This document shows positions 1 through 4,851 of a DNA stretch of 7,846 nt, piece after piece. The translations under genes were made by a program, and so were the position numbers. Positions within the stretch are counted from its first letter, which is position 1. Every line of letters begins with the position of its first letter. A model generated the notes under the pieces. That model did no database searches, was not told the DNA's origin, and worked only from the letters and a program-made list of their open reading frames with translations. The stretch lies in the NCBI GenBank assembly GCA_946644025.1, contig CAMPCG010000130.1, positions 1 to 7,846 of the forward strand, given 5' to 3'. Origin of the DNA: an uncultured Prevotellaceae bacterium. GTDB lineage: Bacteria; Bacteroidota; Bacteroidia; Bacteroidales; Bacteroidaceae.

Positions 1-1045
1 CCATCATCGGCGTCTTCTGCATGGCGGTGAACAGGGGACTGTAGGGTTCGCGCGGCTGGAAGTCGATGGGGCCGTTCTTCACCTGTATGATGACGTTGTC
101 GCGGAACTGTCCGTCCAGGGGCATGAACTCCTCGTAGGCCTGGTTGGCGCGGTCGGTGCTCTGCGGGTTGTAGACGAAGGCGCGCCACATCACGATGCCC
201 TTGTGCGCCTTCAGCACGTCGGCCAACATGTTGGCTCCGTCGGCGTGGGAGCGTCCGAAGTCCTGCGGGCCTGGCTCGCCCTCCGAGTTGGCCTTCACCA
301 GGAATCCGCCGAAGTCGGGAATGAGCCGGTAAATCTCGTCCACCTTCTTCTTCCACCAACCTACGGCCTGCTTGTCGAGCGGGTCGGCCGTCTTCAGTCC
401 GCCCACCTTGATGGGCGAGGCGAAGTTAATGGACAGATAGACGCGCAGTCCGTAGGGCCGCAGCTGGTCGGCAATGTCCTTGGCCTTCTGCAGACTCTCG
501 GTGGTCAGCGCCTCGGGCTTGGCGTTCACGTTGTTCAGCACCGTACCGTTGATGCCCACCGAGGCGTTGGCCCGGCCATACATCTTCAGACGCTCGGGGT
601 CGGGGTTCAGGAAGATGCTCTTCCCCGCAAAGCCGCGCTCCACCGTGCCGTTGGGGTTGTCCCAGTGGTTCAGTATGCGCAGGTCGTAGAACGGCTCCTC
701 ACGTATGTCGAGCTGGCTGCAGGGCTGTCCCTCCTGTTGCAGGCGCAGCAGGTGGTAGGCACCGTAGAGCAGACCGGCATCGTTGGCGGCGGCAATCACC
801 GTCTTTCCGTCAGCGCTCTTGATGGAGTAAGCCTCGGGGACCATGCCTTTCTGTCGTTTCAGTACCACGGGGCCGCCCTTCCAGTAGGTCTGGAGCTCGG
901 TCATCGCCGTTCCTTTCGTGCCGCTTACGTTTGCTGGTGTGCTGGTCTTGTCCAGCCGCAGCCACAGACGGCTGCCGTCCTCGCCGTACGCAGTGACCAA
1001 TCCGGTCATCAGCGCGACGAGCATCAAAATGAGGATTCTTTTCAT
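1..1045 (-). CDS. aguA: GH67 alpha-glucuronidase, secreted, N-terminal half (runs off window)
   Basis: Glycoside hydrolase family 67 enzymes remove (4-O-methyl)-glucuronic acid side chains from glucuronoxylan oligosaccharides, working with xylanases in xylan breakdown. The reading frame is open for 348 codons from the ATG at 1045-1043 to the window edge; the family is usually about 650-730 residues, so roughly half is present. Residues 1-20 form a signal peptide (K2 R3, then a hydrophobic run ending VTAYG), implying export, probably to the periplasm. Family motifs visible are NHWDNPNGTVERG (from residue 126), DFGGFLVKANSEGEPGP (244-260) and VMWRAFVY (285-292). E255 fits the catalytic acid. 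D328 in GPIDFQPREP lies 73 residues later, the same spacing as E292 to D365 in the Cellvibrio enzyme. The second catalytic Glu, expected near 356, is outside the window. It is transcribed away from the neighbouring Rpn-like gene. The family call is very secure; substrate detail is inferred from the family. Confidence 0.95.
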   Translation of the reverse strand, partial: MKRILILMLVALMTGLVTAYGEDGSRLWLRLDKTSTPANVSGTKGTAMTELQTYWKGGPVVLKRQKGMVPEAYSIKSADGKTVIAAANDAGLLYGAYHLLRLQQEGQPCSQLDIREEPFYDLRILNHWDNPNGTVERGFAGKSIFLNPDPERLKMYGRANASVGINGTVLNNVNAKPEALTTESLQKAKDIADQLRPYGLRVYLSINFASPIKVGGLKTADPLDKQAVGWWKKKVDEIYRLIPDFGGFLVKANSEGEPGPQDFGRSHADGANMLADVLKAHKGIVMWRAFVYNPQSTDRANQAYEEFMPLDGQFRDNVIIQVKNGPIDFQPREPYSPLFTAMQKTPMM

Positions 1046-1121
1046 GGTTTTGTGTTTTTTGTGCTAATATTGGTTTTTGGTTAATGGCGCTGTATGCCTT
1101 TAGAAATCTTGAAACTTCTGA

Positions 1122-1129
1122 CAAAGGTA
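1122..1129 (-). promoter_or_regulatory. Candidate -7 element of the GH67 gene
   Basis: The minus strand reads TACCTTTG, matching the Bacteroidetes -7 consensus TAnnTTTG, and would give a leader of roughly 70 nt. No TTTG is present 19-21 nt upstream where the -33 element should be. A promoter lacking its -33 box would fit an activator-dependent polysaccharide-utilisation gene, but that is inference. The A-rich leader just before the ATG has no Shine-Dalgarno sequence, as is usual in this phylum. Confidence 0.5.
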
Positions 1130-1192
1130 GACATTTTTCCCCGAACAGACTTAATGTTTCCGCTATTATTAACATTTTTATGTAGAAATCGT

Positions 1193-1223
1193 TTTGTTGT
1201 GTAAGGAATAATCCGTAACTTTG
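1193..1223 (+). promoter_or_regulatory. Bacteroidetes-type promoter of the first Rpn-like gene
   Basis: TTTG at 1193-1196 is followed after 19 nt by TAACTTTG at 1216-1223, a full match to TTTG-N19/20-TAnnTTTG. Transcription would start a few bases after 1223, giving a leader of about 20-25 nt before the ATG at 1253. This supports 1253 as the true start. Confidence 0.8.
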
Positions 1224-1252
1224 GCGGCAAAATAATCAATGACGTTTGAGTT

Positions 1253-2359
1253 ATGTTAGTAGCCAACCCTATCTACGACGTAGTGTTCAAGTATCTCATG
1301 GAGGACGAGCGCATCGCCCGCACCATCCTCTCGGCCCTGCTGAAGACCGAGGTGCTGGAAGTACACGTGCGCCGCAATGAATATTCCGACAAGAGCCGCG
1401 AGAGCCTTTCCATCTTCCGCATTGATTTTGGCGCAACCATCCGTAATGAAAGTGGTGAGCGGCAGACCATCCTCATAGAGATACAGAAGACGTGGGTGGA
1501 CTCCGAACTGCTGCGCTTCCGCCGCTATCTTGGCGTGCAATACGACAACAAGGAGAACATGGAAGGCACGGGTCGCAATGCCCATGCCCTGCCCATGGTG
1601 GCCGTCTATCTGCTTGGCCACACGGTTGGAACCATCGAGGCCCCGGTGGTCTACGTTGACCATCAGGTGTACGACTACGACCGTAATGTGGTGGAGGGCG
1701 GCATCAACGACCCCTTCGTGGAGAGCCTTACCCATAACAGCATCATCGTACAGATACCTCGTCTGCATGGAAAAATCAACAACCGGCTGGACAAGGTGCT
1801 CAGCATCTTCGACCAGAGTCGCGTCTTGTCCTCCAAGGACCAGCAGACCATCAACATCGACCCTGCGTTCTATGGCGACGACACTGACATGGAGCCTATC
1901 TTGCGCAGACTAATGGAGGCGTCGTGCGATAGCGATGTGCGCCGCGAGATGGATGTCGAGGATGAATTCTTCTCCGTCCTGAAAAACCGCGAGACGGAAA
2001 TTCTGGAGAAGAACCGTCAGCTGGCCGAGACGAGCGTCGCCCTAAAAGATGCGGAGAAGAAATTGGGCAATGCTGAGAAGAAATTGGGCGATACAGAGAA
2101 GAAATTGGGCAATGCGGAGAAGAAATTGGACGATACAGAGAAGAAATTGGGTGATACAGAGAAGAAATTGGAAATGACCGAAGAGCAGCGTGCCCAAGCC
2201 GAGGAGCAGCGTGCCCAGGCCGAGGAACGTGCAGAGCGAATCACCCGTAATTCAGTAAAGGCGCTTTATCAGCAAAACATGTCTGTGGAGGATATTTCGG
2301 GCGTGATGGGCATTGACGTAGAGACCGTGAAGCGGATGGTGGAAGAAGTTAGGAGTTAA
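1253..2359 (+). CDS. Rpn/PD-(D/E)XK-type putative nuclease with repeat-built coiled coil
   Basis: 368 residues. The N-terminal part (about 1-230) resembles the Rpn family (recombination-promoting nuclease, also annotated as PD-(D/E)XK family transposase). It opens with NPIYDVVFKYLMED, and an acidic core follows: D58 in FRIDF, then E76-x-Q78 in ILIEIQK, the D...ExQ arrangement typical of this branch. Residues about 243-330 are a highly charged coiled coil; 267-308 are six heptads of the type AEKKLGN/TEKKLGD, then two EEQRAQA heptads. The end (334-365, NMSVEDISGVMGIDVETVKRMVEEV) looks like the small helix-turn-helix tail common in these proteins. Family members elsewhere act as DNA endonucleases that raise recombination; activity here is not shown. 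The ATG at 1253 is supported by the promoter 30 bp upstream. The last codons and the TAA lie inside a 7-bp repeat array. It converges on pyrE. Fold assignment is likely; function is uncertain. Confidence 0.8.
   Translation: MLVANPIYDVVFKYLMEDERIARTILSALLKTEVLEVHVRRNEYSDKSRESLSIFRIDFGATIRNESGERQTILIEIQKTWVDSELLRFRRYLGVQYDNKENMEGTGRNAHALPMVAVYLLGHTVGTIEAPVVYVDHQVYDYDRNVVEGGINDPFVESLTHNSIIVQIPRLHGKINNRLDKVLSIFDQSRVLSSKDQQTINIDPAFYGDDTDMEPILRRLMEASCDSDVRREMDVEDEFFSVLKNRETEILEKNRQLAETSVALKDAEKKLGNAEKKLGDTEKKLGNAEKKLDDTEKKLGDTEKKLEMTEEQRAQAEEQRAQAEERAERITRNSVKALYQQNMSVEDISGVMGIDVETVKRMVEEVRS
2051..2176 (+). repeat. Six in-frame 21-bp tandem repeats encoding heptads
   Basis: Six consecutive 21-bp units begin at 2051, 2072, 2093, 2114, 2135 and 2156. 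Each encodes (A/T)EKKL followed by two variable residues. The core gagaagaaattgg is identical in all units except for one silent-type change near the first positions. Because 21 bp is three per residue times one heptad, gain or loss of units lengthens or shortens the coiled coil by exactly two helical turns without breaking the frame. Confidence 0.92.
2180..2221 (+). repeat. Second in-frame 21-bp repeat, two copies
   Basis: Two 21-bp units (2180-2200 and 2201-2221) each encode EEQRAQA and differ at two positions. They follow directly after the six EKKL units, separated by one codon (ACC), and continue the same coiled coil with a different sequence. This suggests two independent duplication events at heptad length. 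Confidence 0.85.
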
Positions 2360-2400
2360 AAGTTAAGAGTTAGGAGTTAGAAGTTAGAAGTTAGAAGTTG
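2345..2400 (+). repeat. Heptamer array, left arm (8 x RRAGTTA)
   Basis: Eight head-to-tail 7-bp units: GAAGTTA, GGAGTTA, AAAGTTA, AGAGTTA, GGAGTTA, GAAGTTA, GAAGTTA, GAAGTTG. The first two and part of the third are also the last codons (E-V-R-S-stop) of the Rpn-like gene, so the array overlaps coding sequence. It is the inverse complement of the longer array at 2441-2573, with which it can pair. Confidence 0.93.
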
Positions 2401-2440
2401 CTGCGCCGAATGAACTCCTCACTTTTCACTCCTAACATCT
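2401..2440. other. Spacer between the opposed heptamer arrays
   Basis: About 40 bp separate the two arms. The first ten bases (ctgcgccgaa) look unrelated to the repeat; the rest (aactcctcacttttcactcctaacatct, read in pieces) is a decayed version of the TAACTCY unit with insertions of one or two bases. It would be the loop if the arms pair. Confidence 0.6.
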
Positions 2441-2573
2441 TAACTCCTAACTCTTAACTCTTAACTCTTAACTCCTAACTCCTAACTCTTAACTCCTAAC
2501 TCCTAACTCTTAACTCTTAACTCCTAACTCTTAACTCCTAACTCTTAACTCTTAACTCTTAACTCTTAACTCC
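2441..2573 (-). repeat. Heptamer array, right arm (19 x TAACTCY)
   Basis: Nineteen perfect contiguous 7-bp units on the plus strand, each TAACTCC or TAACTCT, totalling 133 bp. Read on the minus strand the unit is RGAGTTA, the same unit as the left arm in opposite orientation. The C/T at the seventh position varies irregularly (C,T,T,T,C,C,T,C,C,T,T,C,T,C,T,T,T,T,C). The last base of the array is part of the pyrE stop codon. The two arms can form a long, register-variable hairpin and could end transcription from both convergent genes, although no T-tract follows. Confidence 0.95.
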
Positions 2574-3196
2574 TACCCTCTCCACTGGCTGGGGTTCTGC
2601 CTCCATTCGGCCAGCAGGGGCACGTCGGCTTGGCTGATGTATCCGGTGCGGAGGGCTTCCTGGACGACGGCCTCGTAGTCAGTGAGCGTGACGAGCTTTA
2701 CGCCGGCTTTGCGGAAAGCCTCTTCGGCCACGGGGAATCCGTAGGTGTAGCTGGCCACCATGCCAACCACCTCCACGCCGGCCTGGCGCAGGGCTTCGAC
2801 GGCTTTCAGCGAGGACCCGCCGGTAGAGATGAGGTCTTCCACGACGACGACCTTTGCCCCCTCGGCCACTTGTCCCTCGATGAGGTTCTGCATACCGTGG
2901 TCCTTGGCCTTGGAACGAACGTAGCAGAAAGGCAGCCCGAGTTCGTCGGCGACGAGGGCTCCCTGGGCGATGGCTCCCGTGGCCACGCCGGCCACGGCCT
3001 CGGCCTCGGGAAACTGTTCCTGGATGATGTGGCAAAGCTCCAGTTTTACAAAGGAGCGCAGGTCGGGATAGGACAGCGTCTTGCGGTTGTCGCAATAGAA
3101 GGGCGATTTCCAGCCGCTGGCCCACGTGAACGGCTCGTTAGGCTGTAGCTTGATGGCCTTGACGGCCAGAAGCTTCTTGGCAAAAATACTTTTCAT
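2573..3196 (-). CDS. pyrE: Orotate phosphoribosyltransferase
   Basis: PyrE converts orotate and PRPP to orotidine 5'-monophosphate in de novo UMP synthesis, in the cytoplasm, as a dimer. The 207-residue length is normal for the family. The PRPP-binding signature is clear at 116-129 (VVVVEDLISTGGSS), and the flexible catalytic loop is at 94-101 (RSKAKDHG). The N-terminal FTWASGWKSPFYCDNRKT stretch (from residue 23) is typical orotate-site sequence. The start at MKSIFAKKLL matches the usual Bacteroidetes beginning. A match to the phylum promoter lies about 130 bp upstream, giving a long leader with a GC-rich hairpin. The TAG stop falls on the first base of the heptamer array, so the 3' end of the gene abuts the repeats. 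It is convergent with the Rpn-like gene and divergent from queA; it is not in an operon with other pyrimidine genes here. Confidence 0.97.
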   Translation of the reverse strand: MKSIFAKKLLAVKAIKLQPNEPFTWASGWKSPFYCDNRKTLSYPDLRSFVKLELCHIIQEQFPEAEAVAGVATGAIAQGALVADELGLPFCYVRSKAKDHGMQNLIEGQVAEGAKVVVVEDLISTGGSSLKAVEALRQAGVEVVGMVASYTYGFPVAEEAFRKAGVKLVTLTDYEAVVQEALRTGYISQADVPLLAEWRQNPSQWRG

Positions 3197-3215
3197 TTAC
3201 AATTTACAGATTTAC
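3195..3215 (-). repeat. Short ATTTAC repeats at the pyrE start
   Basis: On the plus strand ATTTAC occurs at 3195-3200, 3202-3207 and 3210-3215, a 7-8 bp period. On the minus strand this reads GTAAAT three times, and the pyrE ATG is formed by the last copy. No Shine-Dalgarno sequence is present; the AT-rich, unstructured leader may help ribosome loading. It may also be the remnant of a second type of 7-bp array. Confidence 0.6.
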
Positions 3216-3255
3216 GATTAGCAATTTATAGTGAACACCTTAATTCTTTTCGTTT

Positions 3256-3288
3256 ATTGTGCGGCCTGCGAGGCCGCCACCGCCCAAT
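3256..3288 (-). promoter_or_regulatory. GC-rich hairpin in the pyrE leader
   Basis: GCGGCCT (3261-3267) and AGGCCGC (3271-3277) form a perfect 7-bp stem with a 3-nt loop. Outer ATTG (3256-3259) and CAAT (3285-3288) can pair across an asymmetric internal loop. It lies inside the predicted pyrE 5' leader and is far more GC-rich than its surroundings. No T-tract follows on either strand, so it is not a standard intrinsic terminator. Its role is unknown. Confidence 0.6.
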
Positions 3289-3324
3289 AAAAGGAAAATA
3301 TTCATTTCATTCGGTTTTCGACTG

Positions 3325-3356
3325 CAAAAATACGCATTATTTCCGTGCCGGCCAAA
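3325..3356 (-). promoter_or_regulatory. Promoter of pyrE
   Basis: On the minus strand TTTG (3356-3353) is followed after 20 nt by TATTTTTG (3332-3325), a full match to the Bacteroidetes consensus. Transcription would start near 3318, giving a leader of about 120 nt before the pyrE ATG. It is back-to-back with the queA promoter; only about 17 bp separate the two -33 boxes. Confidence 0.75.
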
Positions 3357-3373
3357 AGTTTTCCCGTAAATCG

Positions 3374-3405
3374 TTTGGCTGTTACAACATTTCTTTGTAC
3401 TTTTG
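3374..3405 (+). promoter_or_regulatory. Promoter of queA
   Basis: TTTG at 3374-3377, a 20-nt spacer and TACTTTTG at 3398-3405 match the Bacteroidetes consensus. The -7 box ends only 5 nt before the ATG at 3411, so the transcript should start at or within a few bases of the start codon. Confidence 0.8.
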
Positions 3406-3410
3406 CATAC

Positions 3411-4637
3411 ATGAATACCCAAAACATCCGCATCAGCGACTATAATTACGAGCTTCCCGACGACCGCATAGCCAAGTACCCCCTGGCCCGCCGCGACCAG
3501 TCGAAGCTGCTCGTCTACGACCATGGCAGGGTAGGGGAGAGCACCTTCTACCATCTGCCCGAATTTCTTCCCAGTGGTGCTCTCATGGTGATGAACAACA
3601 CGAAGGTCATCCAGGCCCGGCTCCATTTCTACAAGGAGACGGGAGCCCTCATAGAGATCTTTCTGCTGGAGCCGGCTGTGCCTGCCGACTACGAGCAGAT
3701 GTTTCAGACGCAGGGCCGCTGCTCGTGGTACTGCCTCGTGGGCAACCTCAAGAAATGGAAGGAGGGAACGCTGACCAGAGAGTTGAAGACGGAAGACGGA
3801 CTGTTGAGGATTACCGCCACCCGTGGCCCTCAGCACGGCACCAGCCATCTCATAGAGTTTCAATGGTCGCTCTCATCTCTCAACTCCTCAATCTCCTTTG
3901 CCGAGGTGCTCGATGCCGTCGGCGAGCTGCCCATCCCGCCCTATCTGAACCGCAGCAGCGAGGAGAGCGACAAGACCACCTATCAGACCGTCTACTCGAA
4001 GATTAAGGGCAGCGTGGCCGCTCCCACCGCCGGACTGCATTTCACCCCCGAGGTGCTCTCGGCCATTGACGCCAAGGGCATAGACCGCGAAGAGCTGACC
4101 CTCCATGTCGGAGCGGGCACGTTCAAGCCCGTGAAGAGCGAGGAGATTGGCGGCCACGAGATGCACACGGAGTACTTCGCCGTCCGCCGCCAGACGCTGG
4201 AGAAGCTGTTGGAGCACGACTGCCAAGCCATAGCCGTGGGCACGACGAGTGTGCGCACCCTGGAGAGCCTTTACTACGTAGGTCTGCGCCTGCATGTTGA
4301 CCCCGACAAGACGGCGGAGCAGCTGCACATAGCCCAGTGGGAACCCTACGTGACCAATGTCGCCATTCCCGTGAAGCAGGCCGTCTCGAACATCATCGCC
4401 TGGATGGACCGCAACGGTCAGGACGTGTTCCACGGCAGCACGCAGATAATCATTGCCCCGGGCTATGAATACAAGATTGTGAAGATGCTCGTCACCAATT
4501 TCCACCAGCCGCAGAGCACGCTCCTGCTCCTGGTCAGCGCCTTCGTGCATGGCGACTGGCACCGCATCTACGACTACGCCCTCAGTCACGACTTCCGCTT
4601 CCTAAGCTATGGCGACAGCTCGCTGCTCATCCCCTGA
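3411..4637 (+). CDS. queA: S-adenosylmethionine:tRNA ribosyltransferase-isomerase
   Basis: QueA transfers and isomerises the ribosyl part of S-adenosylmethionine onto 7-aminomethyl-7-deazaguanine at the tRNA wobble position, producing epoxyqueuosine, the precursor of queuosine. The protein has 408 residues, longer than the 356 of E. coli. Family landmarks in order are YELPDDRIAKYPLARRDQSKLL near the N-terminus, MNNTKVIQARL, LPIPPYLNR, APTAGLHF (204-211), GAGTFKPV (234-241), GTTSVRTLES, and TNFHQPQSTLLLL (from 362). The frame is open for 22 more codons upstream, to 3345, but those codons overlap the promoter and the sequence is not QueA-like, so I choose MNTQNIRISDYNYELP at 3411. Residues 153-162 (SLSSLNSSIS) look like a small insertion. 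No other queuosine gene is nearby. It is followed by an intrinsic terminator, so it is probably a single-gene transcript. Confidence 0.97.
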   Translation: MNTQNIRISDYNYELPDDRIAKYPLARRDQSKLLVYDHGRVGESTFYHLPEFLPSGALMVMNNTKVIQARLHFYKETGALIEIFLLEPAVPADYEQMFQTQGRCSWYCLVGNLKKWKEGTLTRELKTEDGLLRITATRGPQHGTSHLIEFQWSLSSLNSSISFAEVLDAVGELPIPPYLNRSSEESDKTTYQTVYSKIKGSVAAPTAGLHFTPEVLSAIDAKGIDREELTLHVGAGTFKPVKSEEIGGHEMHTEYFAVRRQTLEKLLEHDCQAIAVGTTSVRTLESLYYVGLRLHVDPDKTAEQLHIAQWEPYVTNVAIPVKQAVSNIIAWMDRNGQDVFHGSTQIIIAPGYEYKIVKMLVTNFHQPQSTLLLLVSAFVHGDWHRIYDYALSHDFRFLSYGDSSLLIP

Positions 4638-4692
4638 TGTCCCCAAGCCTTCTCCGTGGCACAAAGCAATTATGACCTCATTAAAAATATTC

Positions 4693-4722
4693 AGGCGAAA
4701 GTTTTGTCCTTTCGCCTTTTTT
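4693..4722 (+). terminator. Intrinsic terminator of queA
   Basis: AGGCGAAAG (4693-4701) pairs perfectly with CTTTCGCCT (4709-4717) across a 7-nt loop, and a run of six T ends at 4722. It sits 55 bp after the queA stop codon. The loop and T-tract also contain parts of the next promoter. Confidence 0.9.
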
Positions 4723-4733
4723 GTGTACTTTTG
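4703..4733 (+). promoter_or_regulatory. Promoter of the Rpn-ispE-hemW group, nested in the terminator
   Basis: TTTG at 4703-4706, 19 nt, then TACTTTTG at 4726-4733 match the Bacteroidetes consensus exactly. The -33 box is in the loop of the queA terminator hairpin. Transcription should begin near 4740, just before the large inverted repeat, giving a leader of about 110 nt that contains the whole repeat. No other promoter match was seen between here and ispE. Confidence 0.75.
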
Positions 4734-4742
4734 CATCGTACA

Positions 4743-4812
4743 AGTAGGAAGCGACGTGTCTCACGTCGCAATCCAGCAGATTGTTGCGACGTGAGACACG
4801 TCGCTTCCTACT
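4743..4812. repeat. Perfect 29-bp inverted repeat, REP/BIME-like
   Basis: The left arm 4743-4771 is exactly complementary to the right arm 4784-4812, with a 12-bp centre (tccagcagattg). Each arm also holds its own hairpin: GCGACGTG-TCT-CACGTCGC at 4751-4769 and GCGACGTG-AGA-CACGTCGC at 4786-4804. The outer ends read GTAG (4744-4747) and CTAC (4808-4811). A GTAG tetranucleotide next to a hairpin, in two inverted copies, is the layout of REP elements and BIMEs mobilised by REP-associated tyrosine (Y1) transposases. No such transposase is in the window. The resemblance is structural, not proven. Confidence 0.9.
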
Positions 4813-4851
4813 GTCAAGCGGTGTAATAACTATTAGTTATAAGAAACGGCT

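Noticed and set aside
203..1084. Plus-strand open frame of 293 codons opposite the GH67 gene
   Set aside because: It lies antisense to a clear GH67 frame, has low-complexity composition (rich in V, L, G, H, Q) typical of GC-rich antisense frames, and shows no recognisable motif.
2441..2573. CRISPR array
   Set aside because: The units are 7 bp, contiguous and without spacers; this is a short tandem repeat.
2345..2573. Chromosome-end telomere
   Set aside because: The unit resembles telomere repeats, but it lies between two intact genes in inverted orientation, inside continuous chromosome.
3345..3410. Upstream 22-codon extension of queA
   Set aside because: These codons overlap the -33 and -7 boxes, and the protein family starts near MNTQNIRISDYNYELP.
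3240..3863. Minus-strand open frame of 207 codons spanning the pyrE-queA gap and the queA 5' end
   Set aside because: It runs through both mapped promoters and the queA N-terminal coding region and shows no family features.
3888..4589. Minus-strand open frame of 233 codons inside queA
   Set aside because: The queA frame has continuous family motifs across this stretch; the antisense protein has none and no promoter.
4743..4812. Terminal inverted repeats of an insertion sequence
   Set aside because: Only 12 bp separate the arms and no transposase is enclosed; the Rpn-like genes are not bounded by matching copies of these arms.
4826..4840. AT-rich hairpin ATAACT-ATT-AGTTAT before the second Rpn-like gene
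   Set aside because: Only 6 AT pairs; weak, easily due to chance, and no T-tract follows.
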